Shown here: positions 24,998 through 33,816 of the stretch, piece by piece
How the letters are laid out: each line of letters begins with the position of its first letter
How positions within the stretch are numbered: the first letter of the stretch is position 1
Assembly: GCF_011752995.1 (NCBI RefSeq)
Contig: NZ_VWWL01000023.1
Span: 62,001-126,000, forward strand
Length of the DNA: 64,000 nt
Reading direction: 5' to 3'
Source: Burkholderia sp. Ax-1724
Lineage (GTDB): Bacteria > Pseudomonadota > Gammaproteobacteria > Burkholderiales > Burkholderiaceae
Translations under genes and position numbers: made by a program
Notes under the pieces: generated by a model
Told to the model about the DNA's origin: nothing
The model's database searches: none
Seen by the model: only the letters and a program-made list of their open reading frames with translations

Positions 24998-25468
24998 ATG
25001 AAACTGCATATCCTCGCCGTCGGCCACAAGATGCCGGACTGGATCGCCACCGGCTTTGACGAATACGCGAAACGCATGCCGCCCGAGCTACGCATCGAGC
25101 TGCGCGAGATCAAGCCCGAGCAGCGTTCGTCGGGACGTTCGGCCGAGAGCGTGATGGCCGCCGAGCGGCAGAAGATCGAAGCCGCGTTGCCGAAGAACGC
25201 GCGCATCGTCGCGCTCGACGAGCGCGGCAAGGACTGGACCACGATGCAGCTGGCGGGCGCACTGCCCGGCTGGCAGCAGGACGGGCGCGACGTGGCCTTT
25301 CTGATCGGCGGCGCGGACGGGCTCGATCCCGAACTGAAGGCGCGCGCCGACATGATGCTGCGCGTATCGAGCCTCACCTTGCCGCATGCGATGGTGCGCG
25401 TGCTGCTTGCCGAACAGCTTTACCGCGCGTGGACCATCACGCAGAATCACCCGTATCATCGCGCGTGA
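24998..25468 (+). CDS. rlmH: 23S rRNA pseudouridine-1915 N3-methyltransferase RlmH
   Basis: The 156-aa product is a SPOUT methyltransferase: MKLHILAVGHKMPDWI at the N-terminus, IVALDERGKDWTT, the SAM-knot FLIGGADGLDPELK and the C-terminal LTLPHAMVRVLLAEQLYRAWTITQNHPYHRA, which is diagnostic for RlmH. It methylates pseudouridine 1915 in helix 69 of 23S rRNA. The pairing with rsfS is common. Confidence 0.97.
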   Translation: MKLHILAVGHKMPDWIATGFDEYAKRMPPELRIELREIKPEQRSSGRSAESVMAAERQKIEAALPKNARIVALDERGKDWTTMQLAGALPGWQQDGRDVAFLIGGADGLDPELKARADMMLRVSSLTLPHAMVRVLLAEQLYRAWTITQNHPYHRA

Positions 25469-25808
25469 GCGTGTGAGCGCATAAGGCGTGTGCCGCGTGC
25501 TGATGCGCGGCGATGCGCGATGTCCGTGCCCGTGTCCCTGCGTATTGCAGATCAGGCATTGCCGGGCGACGACTCACGGGGCACCGGCCACCGATACTCG
25601 TCGATGCGCCGAACGATGCGTTTCGACGTAGCGTGTCCAGACATTTGCTCCGCGCCCCGCTTGATGTAATGATCGCTGCGCGGCTCGTTGCGGCGCGCCG
25701 ATGCAACGCTCAGTCTACCCGCTCACCCTGCCCGCTCATCTCCCTCTGCTACCGTCACCGCGCCCACCGCCTCCACGCCATCCGAATCCCCTCCTTCGAG
25801 ACCCGTTC
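25469..25808. other. 340-bp rlmH-maf gap without a recognised gene
   Basis: Short open frames here have no recognisable family and shadow-like composition. I see no strong hairpin. The last 60 bases are C-rich (a run of CCCG/CCAC units) and lead into the maf start. Confidence 0.4.
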
Positions 25809-26438
25809 ATGCCCACGCCCGCCGCTTCGCTGCATCCGTTCGTCTACCTCGCCTCGCAAAGTCCACGCCGCCAGGAGCTGCTGCAACAGCTCGGCGTGCG
25901 TTTCGAACTGCTGCTGCCGCGGCCCGACGAAGATGCCGAAGCGCTCGAAGCCGAGTTGCCCGGCGAGCACGCGCGCGACTACGTGCAGCGCGTGTGCGTC
26001 GCGAAAGCGCATGCCGCGCGTGCCCGGCTCGTGGCCGGCGGTCATGCGAGGCGGCCGATCCTCGTGGCGGACACGACCGTCACGATCGACGACTCGATTC
26101 TCGGCAAGCCCGCCGATGCCGACGACGCGGTCGCGATGCTCACGCGCCTCGCGGGCCGCACGCACGACGTGCTGACCGCCGTCGCGGTGATCGACGCCGA
26201 CGGTGCCTTGCTGCCCGCGGCGCTGTCGGTGTCGAAGGTGCGCTTTGCTGCGCCGCACGCCGACGCGATCCGCCGCTACGCGGCCAGCGGCGAGCCGCTC
26301 GGCAAGGCCGGCGCTTATGGCGTGCAGGGACGCGCGGCGGAGTTTATCGAGCATATCGACGGGTCCTATTCGGGTATCATGGGTTTGCCGCTTTTTGAAA
26401 CTGCTGCCCTCCTGCGCGCAGCGCGCATCGACTTCTAG
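25809..26438 (+). CDS. maf: Maf-family nucleotide pyrophosphatase
   Basis: The 209-aa product has Maf motifs: YLASQSPRRQELLQQLGVRFE, the catalytic Asp region ILVADTTVTIDDSILGKPAD, MLTRLAGRTHDVLTAVAVI and GKAGAYGVQGRAAEFIEHIDGSYSGIMGLPLFE. Maf enzymes hydrolyse non-canonical or methylated nucleoside triphosphates (dTTP/UTP or m7GTP types); the subtype is probably YhdE-like. ATG at 25809 gives the usual length. rng follows after 9 bp. Confidence 0.93.
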   Translation: MPTPAASLHPFVYLASQSPRRQELLQQLGVRFELLLPRPDEDAEALEAELPGEHARDYVQRVCVAKAHAARARLVAGGHARRPILVADTTVTIDDSILGKPADADDAVAMLTRLAGRTHDVLTAVAVIDADGALLPAALSVSKVRFAAPHADAIRRYAASGEPLGKAGAYGVQGRAAEFIEHIDGSYSGIMGLPLFETAALLRAARIDF

Positions 26439-26447
26439 AACAACACT

Positions 26448-27917
26448 ATGAATGAAGAAATCCTGATCAATGTCACGCCGCAGGAAACGCGCGTCGCGCT
26501 CGTTCAACAAGGCGCCGTCCAGGAACTTCATGTCGAACGAACGCTGTCGCGCGGGCGCGTCGGCAATGTCTATCTCGGCAAGGTCGTGCGCGTGCTGCCG
26601 GGCATGCAATCGGCGTTCATCGACATCGGCCTCGAACGCGCCGCGTTTCTTCATGTCGCCGACATCTGGCATCCGCGCATGGCCGGCGAAGCGCAACATC
26701 AAGCACCGCATCAGCCGATCGAAAAGATCGTCTTCGAAGGTCAAACGCTGATGGTGCAGGTCGTCAAGGACCCGATCGGCACGAAAGGCGCGCGGCTGTC
26801 CACGCAAGTAAGCATTGCCGGGCGCACGCTCGTGTATCTGCCGCAGGAGCCGCATATCGGCATCTCGCAGAAGATCGAAAGCGAAGCCGAGCGCGAGGCC
26901 GTGCGTGCGCGCCTGACCGCCGTGCTGCCCGCCGACGAGAAAGGCGGCTACATCGTGCGCACGATCGCCGAGGATGCGACGAGCGAGGAGCTTGCTGCCG
27001 ACGTCGCCTATCTGCGCAAGACGTGGGCGACGATCCTGTCGCAGGCGCAGCGCATGCCACCCACGAGCCTGCTCTACCAGGACCTGAACCTCGCGCAGCG
27101 CGTGCTGCGCGATTTCGTCAACGACGAGACCTCGCGCATCCAGGTCGACTCGCGCGAGACGCATCAGATGCTGGCCGATTTCGCCGCGGAGTTTACGCCG
27201 GCGGTGTCGTCGAAACTGCATCACTACACCGGCGAGCGGCCGCTCTTCGATCTCTACAACATCGAGGCCGAAATTCAGCGCGCGCTGTCGCGCCGCGTGG
27301 ATCTGAAGTCGGGCGGCTACCTCGTGATCGATCAGACCGAGGCGATGACGACGATCGACGTCAACACCGGCGGATATGTCGGCGCGCGCAATTTCGACGA
27401 TACGATCTTCAAGACCAACCTCGAAGCCGCGCATACGATCGCGCGGCAATTGCGGCTGCGCAACCTGGGCGGCGTGATCATCATCGATTTCATCGATATG
27501 GAAAACGCAGAGCATCGCGACCAGGTGCTGGGGGAACTGAAGAAGGCGTTGTCGCGCGATCGCACGCGCGTGACCGTGAATGGCTTCTCGCAACTCGGGC
27601 TCGTGGAGATGACCCGCAAGCGCACGCGTGAATCGCTCGCGCATGTGCTGTGCGAACCGTGTCCGGTGTGCCAGGGCAAGGGGCAGGTGAAAACGGCGCG
27701 CACCGTTTGCTACGACGTGCTGCGCGAGATTCTGCGCGAGTCGCGGCAGTTCAATCCGCGCGAGTTTCGCGTGGTGGCGTCGCAGCAGGTGATCGATCTG
27801 TTTCTCGAAGAAGAGTCGCAGCATCTGGCGATGCTGATCGATTTCATCGGCAAGCCGGTGTCGCTGCAGGTGGAGTCGAATTTGAGCCAGGAGCAGTACG
27901 ATATCGTGTTGATGTGA
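26448..27917 (+). CDS. rng: Ribonuclease G
   Basis: The 489-aa product is RNase G: MNEEILINVTPQETRVALVQQG, S1 domain (SRGRVGNVYLGKVVRVLPGMQSAFIDIGLERAAFLHVAD), the catalytic DQTEAMTTIDVNTGGYVG with metal-binding Asp residues, IIIDFIDM, and the Zn-link motif CEPCPVCQGKGQV. It lacks the long C-terminal scaffold of RNase E. It matures 16S rRNA 5' ends and degrades some mRNAs. It ends the rightward run and is followed by two hairpins. Confidence 0.96.
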   Translation: MNEEILINVTPQETRVALVQQGAVQELHVERTLSRGRVGNVYLGKVVRVLPGMQSAFIDIGLERAAFLHVADIWHPRMAGEAQHQAPHQPIEKIVFEGQTLMVQVVKDPIGTKGARLSTQVSIAGRTLVYLPQEPHIGISQKIESEAEREAVRARLTAVLPADEKGGYIVRTIAEDATSEELAADVAYLRKTWATILSQAQRMPPTSLLYQDLNLAQRVLRDFVNDETSRIQVDSRETHQMLADFAAEFTPAVSSKLHHYTGERPLFDLYNIEAEIQRALSRRVDLKSGGYLVIDQTEAMTTIDVNTGGYVGARNFDDTIFKTNLEAAHTIARQLRLRNLGGVIIIDFIDMENAEHRDQVLGELKKALSRDRTRVTVNGFSQLGLVEMTRKRTRESLAHVLCEPCPVCQGKGQVKTARTVCYDVLREILRESRQFNPREFRVVASQQVIDLFLEEESQHLAMLIDFIGKPVSLQVESNLSQEQYDIVLM

Positions 27918-27946
27918 TGCATGACATGTGCCGCAGCTCGATCAGG

Positions 27947-27970
27947 GCCGTCGTCGTGCTGCACGACGGC
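27947..27970 (+). terminator. First hairpin downstream of rng
   Basis: GCCGTCGT (27947-27954) pairs with ACGACGGC (27963-27970) around an 8-nt loop, 29 bp after the rng stop. There is no T-tract, so it may protect the 3' end or aid termination rather than terminate alone. Confidence 0.4.
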
Positions 27971-28010
27971 TGCAATGCAAGCGTCGGGGAGCATACATAG
28001 CCCTACGTAC

Positions 28011-28041
28011 AGCCAGCAAGGCAAGCCTCGCCTTGCTGGCT
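28011..28041 (+). terminator. Second hairpin downstream of rng, likely terminator
   Basis: A perfect 12-bp stem, AGCCAGCAAGGC (28011-28022) with GCCTTGCTGGCT (28030-28041), and a 7-nt loop. The following bases (CCCTTCCC) are only weakly T-rich. It is the best candidate for the end of the rng transcript. The remaining 200 bp before the next gene show nothing else. Confidence 0.55.
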
Positions 28042-28239
28042 CCCTTCCCAAGCTCAGGCATGCCAGGCGGTTATCACCTTATGCCTGACGCAGCCTTGAC
28101 GCCACTGCCCGCGTCTTTCAATCTCCGTCAGGAACGCGCTGCTTTACGCCCCGCTTTACGCCTGTTATGCACGCCGACAGCGTAGTCGACATTGCCAATG
28201 CGCGCCGGAACAATCAATCACATCGGAGACTGCATCGAC

Positions 28240-29553
28240 ATGAATTGCCTCGTGCCTCGTTCAAAGGGCGCGTCACGCGCGCTGCTCGCGTTTCTGCTGG
28301 GCGCGGCGTGCGCATTTGCACCCACCACGCGCGCAGACACCCCACACGCCGCCGACGCCCAGGCCGGCAGCATGACGCCCGCCGCCTCGCAAACCGCAAC
28401 CACGTTGAGCTGGAAGCTGCGCAATACGCGCATGATGATCCCGACCGCGAACGTCGAGCGCTCGCGCGAGCCCCTCGCGCTGCCCGATGGCCGCCCGCTC
28501 GATCCCGATGCGATCACGTTCACGGTCGACGGCACGACGCTCACGCTGAGCGACTATCTGCGCCGCACGCAGACCGACGGCTTCATTGTCGTGCGCGATG
28601 GACGCGTGGTGCTCGAGCGCTACTTCGACGGCTTCGGTCCGCATCAGACGCATATGTGGGCATCGATGACGAAATCGGTGACGGGCCTTCTCGCCGCGCA
28701 GTTGATCGTCGCCGGCAAGCTCTCGCCCGACGCGCCGCTTTCGAGGTATGTGCCGGAACTCTCGGGCACGCCGTTTGGCGACGCGACGCTCCAGCAGAAC
28801 CTCGACATGGAGGTTGCCGTGCGCTATCCGGCCGCGCTGCCACCCGACCTCGGGCTGTTCGCGGCGGTCGGCTTCGTGCCGCGAGCGAGCGGCGCGCCCG
28901 ACAGCATCCATCGTTTCCTGCGGGTCGCGCTGGCGTCGCCGGATGCGCATGCGGACGGGCTGTGGTACTACCAGAACGGATCGCCCGAAGCGGTGGCGTG
29001 GGCGATCCGCAACGTAACCGGCGAATCGTGGAGCAAGCTGGCATCGCGTGAAATCTGGAGCAAGCTCGCCGACGACGATGCCGACATCGTGGTCGATCAC
29101 ACCGGCACCGAGATGGCCAGCGGCGGTCTCAACACCACGCTGCGCGACGCGGCACGCTTCGGCGAACTCGTGCGCATGAGCGCGGCCGGCGACGGCACGC
29201 GTTTTCCTTCGAACGTTACGCATCTCGCGCTGCAACCGGCCACTAACAGCGCGGCCTTCGCCAAGGGCAATCTCGCGCCGGGCCGGCCGGGCTACGGCTA
29301 TCGCGACTACTGGTATCAGTTGAAGGATGGCGACGGTTCCTTCGCGGCGAGCGGCCGCTTCGGCCAGGCGATCATCGTCGATCCTCGCGAGCGGCTCACG
29401 GTCGTGAAGCTCTCGTCGTCGCCCGATCAGGCCGCGCGGCCGACGAGCGCAACAGGTGGCGCGATCGGCCACGCGCCGCTCGATACCGCCGACGCGCTGC
29501 ATCAAGCCGTCGTAGCCATCGCAAAAGCGGCCGCGCAAGGCGGCACGCGATAG
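28240..29553 (+). CDS. Exported serine hydrolase, class C beta-lactamase/DD-peptidase fold
   Basis: The 437-aa product starts with a signal peptide (SRALLAFLLGAACAFAPTTRA). It has the Ser-x-x-Lys nucleophile motif in MWASMTKSVTGLLAAQL, the second-motif Tyr-x-Asn in LWYYQNGSPEAVAWAI, and a late Gly-rich segment (SGRFGQAIIVDP) in place of KTG. The PF00144 family includes esterases, DD-peptidases, 6-aminohexanoate-dimer hydrolase-like enzymes and AmpC. I infer a periplasmic esterase or amidase; the substrate is unknown. It stands alone between rng and the lipoprotein gene. Confidence 0.85.
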   Translation: MNCLVPRSKGASRALLAFLLGAACAFAPTTRADTPHAADAQAGSMTPAASQTATTLSWKLRNTRMMIPTANVERSREPLALPDGRPLDPDAITFTVDGTTLTLSDYLRRTQTDGFIVVRDGRVVLERYFDGFGPHQTHMWASMTKSVTGLLAAQLIVAGKLSPDAPLSRYVPELSGTPFGDATLQQNLDMEVAVRYPAALPPDLGLFAAVGFVPRASGAPDSIHRFLRVALASPDAHADGLWYYQNGSPEAVAWAIRNVTGESWSKLASREIWSKLADDDADIVVDHTGTEMASGGLNTTLRDAARFGELVRMSAAGDGTRFPSNVTHLALQPATNSAAFAKGNLAPGRPGYGYRDYWYQLKDGDGSFAASGRFGQAIIVDPRERLTVVKLSSSPDQAARPTSATGGAIGHAPLDTADALHQAVVAIAKAAAQGGTR

Positions 29554-29598
29554 AGCGCCCGTTCATACATGCCACGTCCGCGTGACTGGCGTGCCACA

Positions 29599-29645
29599 GG
29601 CCGTTGCAGGCGAGGCGCAGCGCCCCGGCTTTTCCTGCAACGGCC
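29599..29645 (+). terminator. Hairpin after the serine hydrolase gene
   Basis: GGCCGTTGCAGG (29599-29610) is the exact complement of CCTGCAACGGCC (29634-29645), with a 23-nt loop ending in TTTT. It lies 46 bp after the stop. No T-tract follows, so termination is likely but not certain. The rest of the gap to 29856 is AT-richer and presumably holds the promoter of the lipoprotein gene; I could not fix hexamers. Confidence 0.45.
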
Positions 29646-29856
29646 GGACTCATCGGCCGACTTGCGATCGACCCGCGATTGACCCACGGCCCAGTCTGAA
29701 TCCTGCGGAAGTTCACGATAAGTTTCTCTTCTCAAACAAGCGAGCTTGCAAGAAAAATACAGATCCTTTCACGAAGCTGAAATACAAGACCGATAGTGTC
29801 GCGGTTCCTGTCAACTGCCCGACGTTTCTGTCAATCAGCCAACTTACAACAATATC

Positions 29857-32163
29857 GTGAAGACCAAAAACTCGACCCGCACCTATTCAATCTTGCTTTC
29901 CGCAATTCTGGCAGCCAGTCTCAGCGCATGTGGCGGTGGTGACAGCAACATCGGCGCCGCGGGCGGCAACAACGGCAGCAATGGTGGCAACGGCAACACA
30001 GGCGGCAATAACGGCGGCGGCACGGTTGACAGCAAGATTCCCGTGCTGACGTTCACCGATCCGCAAAGCACCTACGATCTGAACAACTATACGCAGACAG
30101 ATAGTTTCCCTCTGCAATACGCGACGAGCGGCACCAATCTGCTGAATGCCGAGGCATCGGGCGTGGCCTACGATAAGGATACCGATTCGCTGTTCGTCAT
30201 CGGCGACGGCGGCACCGCGGTCGTGCAGGTCGCGAAGAGCGACGGCCATGTTCTCGATTCCATGACGCTCAATGCCGGAGATTTCGAGGACACGGAAGGC
30301 ATCACCTACGTCGGCGGCGGCAAGTTCGTGCTGGTGGAAGAGCGCCTTCGCCAGGTCGATATGTTCACTTATACCGCGGGCGGAACGCTGAAAAGAGCCG
30401 ACGTGCAGTCCGTCAAACTGGGCACGACGGTTGGCAACGTCGGTATCGAGGGCGTGAGTTTCGATACCAAAACGGGCGGTTATATCGCCGTGCGCCAGTC
30501 GCAGCCGACCAGCATTTTTCAGGCTGCGATCAATTTTGCCGGCGGCTCGGCGACGGCGTCGGACGGTACGCCCATCCTGCCGAGCACGGACAATCCGCCC
30601 GTGTTGTTCGATGCGGACAAGACCGGCCTCTCCGCATTCAATGACGTGTTCTCGCTCTCGAACATCGTCCCGGGCACCGCGCCGGACTACGACAACGTCA
30701 TCATCATCGGCGCACCGGATGGCAAGATCGTCAAGATGGATCGTACCGGCCGGTTGCTGAGCAGCCTGTATATGAGCGCCACCGCCCAGAACGAAGGCGT
30801 CACCATGGGCTCGGACGGCATCATTTATGCGGTCGGCGAGCAGGCAGCGGGACCGAGCCTGCCGGGCCTGACCATCTTCAAGCCCACCACCGACAAGACC
30901 AACGTCGGCATCGGCAGCAACCTGTACCTGAAGTTCGATCAGGCGGTGCAGGCCGGAGCCGGCAATATTGTTCTCAGCAACGGCGCCGACGATACGCGCA
31001 CGATTCCGGTCACCGACCCCACGCAGGTGACGTTCAGCGGCGGCGTGATGAAGATTCATCCGAAGTTCTTCATGGTCGCCAATACCGCGTACAACATCAC
31101 GTATCCGGCAGGTACGGTCAAGACCGCGACGGGCAGCAATCTCCCCGCCGTGTCCGATGCGTCCACATTCTCGTTCAAGACGATCGGCACCGTCGACAAG
31201 ACCGCTCCGACCTTGAGCAGCAGTGCGCCGGTCGATGGCGCGACGGGCATTATCGGCAATCACCTCACGCTGTCGTTCAGCAAGGTCGTTCAGGCCGGTA
31301 CGGGCAACCTCGTCATCAGCAACGGCTCCGATACGCGCAATGTTTCGATCGACGATACGACGCAAGTCAAATTCAACGGCGGCCGGGTCACCGTCACGCT
31401 CGCGACACCCTTGCAGGATAGTTCGCGCTACAGCGTGAAACTGGCTAGCGGCGTGATCACCGACCTGTATGGCAACGCCTATGCCGGTCTGACACAAAGC
31501 TTCACGACCGCGGCCGCCGGTGCGCCCGTGCCGACCGTGCTGATCTCGGAAGTGAATTCGAATGCCGACGGCGGCCAGGACTTCTTCGAGCTCTATAACT
31601 ACGGCAGCACGGCAATCGATCTGACCGGCTGGAAGTGGGGCGACAGTCATGCCGACGTCAACGATGCCAACAATAGCGCGGCCTTTGCGGCCGGTACGAT
31701 CCTTTCGCCGGGCGAGCATCTGGTCGTGGTTCCGGGTGTGCCGGGCACGGACGAAAATACGTTCCGCACGACCTGGGGGCTGGCAGGCACGGTGCCGGTC
31801 ATGGCGATGCTGAACGTCAATAACGATCCGGCGAATCCTATCGGCCTGGGCAAGGGCGATGCGGTGATCGTCTATGACGCGAATGGCAATGTCGTGGCCG
31901 CGATGAACTACGGCACGCCCATCGAGGCCACGCAGGGCGATGGAACGCTGAAAGCGATTCCGTCGGCCCTGGGTACGGATGCCACGCTCGTTGCCGCCGG
32001 CAATCATGCGGGTGCCGTCTTCGTCGGCGGCAATGCGAAGGTGTCTGCGGTGTGGGATACCGTTTCCACCTCGGCGCCCAACTATGTCGAAGCCGTGGTG
32101 GGCGTGAACGGCGGCCAATCCGAGCCGGCTAAAGCGGCGTCGATCGGCTCGCCTGGGCAGTAA
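29857..32163 (+). CDS. Modular lipoprotein: SdiA-regulated, Ig-like (Big_5) and lamin-tail domains
   Basis: The 768-aa product has a lipoprotein signal (LLSAILAASLSAC, lipidated Cys25) and a Gly/Asn linker (26-57). Residues about 80-330 look like the SdiA-regulated/YjiK beta-propeller (EASGVAYDKDTDSLFVIGDGG, DFEDTEGITYVGGGKFVLVEER). Two related Ig-like repeats follow (about 340-440 and 450-550; compare AGNIVLSNGADDTR with TGNLVISNGSDTR). Then comes a lamin-tail-like domain (VLISEVNSNADGGQDFFELYNYG, IDLTGWKWGD). The start is GTG with no clear Shine-Dalgarno. G+C is lower than in the housekeeping region. I infer a surface or periplasmic protein; the activity of the propeller is unknown. Confidence 0.8.
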   Translation: MKTKNSTRTYSILLSAILAASLSACGGGDSNIGAAGGNNGSNGGNGNTGGNNGGGTVDSKIPVLTFTDPQSTYDLNNYTQTDSFPLQYATSGTNLLNAEASGVAYDKDTDSLFVIGDGGTAVVQVAKSDGHVLDSMTLNAGDFEDTEGITYVGGGKFVLVEERLRQVDMFTYTAGGTLKRADVQSVKLGTTVGNVGIEGVSFDTKTGGYIAVRQSQPTSIFQAAINFAGGSATASDGTPILPSTDNPPVLFDADKTGLSAFNDVFSLSNIVPGTAPDYDNVIIIGAPDGKIVKMDRTGRLLSSLYMSATAQNEGVTMGSDGIIYAVGEQAAGPSLPGLTIFKPTTDKTNVGIGSNLYLKFDQAVQAGAGNIVLSNGADDTRTIPVTDPTQVTFSGGVMKIHPKFFMVANTAYNITYPAGTVKTATGSNLPAVSDASTFSFKTIGTVDKTAPTLSSSAPVDGATGIIGNHLTLSFSKVVQAGTGNLVISNGSDTRNVSIDDTTQVKFNGGRVTVTLATPLQDSSRYSVKLASGVITDLYGNAYAGLTQSFTTAAAGAPVPTVLISEVNSNADGGQDFFELYNYGSTAIDLTGWKWGDSHADVNDANNSAAFAAGTILSPGEHLVVVPGVPGTDENTFRTTWGLAGTVPVMAMLNVNNDPANPIGLGKGDAVIVYDANGNVVAAMNYGTPIEATQGDGTLKAIPSALGTDATLVAAGNHAGAVFVGGNAKVSAVWDTVSTSAPNYVEAVVGVNGGQSEPAKAASIGSPGQ

Positions 32164-32208
32164 CTCCTGGGCCATCACTGCCCGCCGCGTCGCGGTACGA
32201 GTCTCGTG

Positions 32209-32243
32209 AAAAACCGTCCGACTTTCTGTCGGGCGGTTTTTTT
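32209..32243 (+). terminator. Intrinsic terminator, probably bidirectional
   Basis: AAACCGTCCGAC (32211-32222) pairs with GTCGGGCGGTTT (32228-32239) around TTTCT, with one G-T pair, then a run of seven T. The minus strand also ends in a T-run (TTTTT). It sits 47 bp after the lipoprotein stop and 37 bp before the end of the leftward operon, so it can serve both converging transcripts. Confidence 0.85.
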
Positions 32244-32280
32244 GCCTCTGTTTTTTCCTCAAGCTAACCGTCACCGCACA

Positions 32281-33753
32281 TCAGTCGAGATTGCCCTGAC
32301 AGACGTACTTGATGGTCAGGTAATCGTCGAGACCATATTTCGAGCCCTCGCGGCCGTAACCGGACTCCTTGACGCCGCCGAATGGTGCGGCCTCACTCGA
32401 CACGGCCCCTTCGTTCAGGCCGACAACGCCAGCTTCGAGTCGCCGCGCCACACGCTCGGCCCGCCGCATGTCGCGAGTGTAGAAATAGGCGGCGAGCCCG
32501 AATGGCGAGTCATTGGCCAGGCGCACTGCTTCTTCTTCCTGATCGAACCGATAAAGCGGCGCGACGGGCCCGAACGTCTCCTCGCACGTCACGAGCATAT
32601 CGTTCGAGGCATGGGTGAAAACGGTCGGGGCATAGTAGTTCGGTCCTAACTCGGTCAGCCGTTTGCCGCCCGTCAGCACGATCGCGCCTTTCGATACGGC
32701 GTCTTCGACGTGGCGGGCAATCTTGTCGATCGCCTTCGCGTTGATCATGGGGCCGATCTGTGCCTCGGGGTCGGTGGCCGGGGCCACTTTCAATGCGCCG
32801 ACGCGAGCGGCAAGCAGTTCGGCGAATCGGTCGAATACGCCCGCCTGCACATAGATCCGATTCGGACAAACACAGGTCTGTCCGCCGTTGCGGAATTTGG
32901 CGGCCATCAACCCGGCGATTGCGGCGTCGAGGTCCGCGTCGTCGAAAACGATAAACGGCGCATTGCCGCCCAGTTCGAGAGAGAGCTTCTTGAGCGTGCC
33001 CGCCGATTCGCGCGCCAGATACTTGCCGACCGCCGTCGATCCGGTGAACGTGACCTTGCGTACCCGGTCATCCGCGAGCCAGTCCGCCACGGCTTCGATG
33101 CCCTGCTCCCGCGACGCGCTCAGCATGTTCAGCACACCGGCCGGCACGCCGGCTTCCCCGGCGAGTGCAGCCAATGCCAGCGCGGTAAGCGGCGTGTCTT
33201 CCGCGGGTTTGCCGACTACCGTGCAGCCCGCGGCCAGAGCGGGGGCGATTTTCCGCGCGATCATCGCAAGCGGAAAATTCCATGGCGTGATGGCCGCGAC
33301 GATACCCACGGGCTCTTTCATCGCCCGCATCTGTTTGCCACGCTGCTGTTGCGGAATGAGGTCGCCGTAAGTGCGCGTGGCTTCTTCCGCGAACCATGCG
33401 ACATACGACGCGCCATAGGCGACTTCGCCCCGGCTTTCGGCCATTGGCTTGCCCTGCTCCATCGACATCAGCGTGGCCAGGTCTTCGCTGTTCTCCACGA
33501 GAAGTGCATGCCAGCGGCGGAGTATCGCGGCGCGCTCGCGTGGCAGGCGATTGCGCCAGCTTTCGGCGGCCTGGTATGCCGCGTTTGTCGCGGCACGCGC
33601 GTCGGCGGGACCGCTATTCGCCACTTCCGCAATGATTTCGCCGGTGGCCGGATTCGTCACCGGATAGCGTGCGCGGGATACCGCCTCGCTCCACTCGCCG
33701 CCGATCAGGTTCCGGGTTCTGACCAGTTCTTCGCGCTTGAGCTTTAAAGCCAT
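32281..33753 (-). CDS. NAD(P)-dependent aldehyde dehydrogenase, succinate-semialdehyde type
   Basis: The 490-aa product has the ALDH motifs TPWNFP (157-162), TFTGSTAVGKYLA, catalytic Glu260 in LELGGNAPFIVFDDADLD and Cys294 in GGQTCVCPNR, a GabD-type context. GabD enzymes oxidise succinate semialdehyde, but related ALDHs accept glutarate semialdehyde and other omega-oxo acids. It is the last gene of the eleven-gene leftward cluster, 63 bp after an aminotransferase, suggesting that it oxidises the aldehyde that enzyme makes. ATG at 33753 was chosen by family length. Confidence 0.88.
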   Translation of the reverse strand: MALKLKREELVRTRNLIGGEWSEAVSRARYPVTNPATGEIIAEVANSGPADARAATNAAYQAAESWRNRLPRERAAILRRWHALLVENSEDLATLMSMEQGKPMAESRGEVAYGASYVAWFAEEATRTYGDLIPQQQRGKQMRAMKEPVGIVAAITPWNFPLAMIARKIAPALAAGCTVVGKPAEDTPLTALALAALAGEAGVPAGVLNMLSASREQGIEAVADWLADDRVRKVTFTGSTAVGKYLARESAGTLKKLSLELGGNAPFIVFDDADLDAAIAGLMAAKFRNGGQTCVCPNRIYVQAGVFDRFAELLAARVGALKVAPATDPEAQIGPMINAKAIDKIARHVEDAVSKGAIVLTGGKRLTELGPNYYAPTVFTHASNDMLVTCEETFGPVAPLYRFDQEEEAVRLANDSPFGLAAYFYTRDMRRAERVARRLEAGVVGLNEGAVSSEAAPFGGVKESGYGREGSKYGLDDYLTIKYVCQGNLD

Positions 33754-33816
33754 GATGCGTGCCTCTGATAATGGGTGTGCCCGGATCGACGCATGCCGGG
33801 CCATACAGAGTTTCTG

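Noticed and set aside
25755..27824. A 689-codon open frame opposite maf and rng
   Set aside because: It is antisense to two conserved genes and lacks any motif.
29887..32274. A 795-codon open frame opposite the modular lipoprotein
   Set aside because: The plus-strand product has a lipobox and recognisable domains; the antisense product has none.
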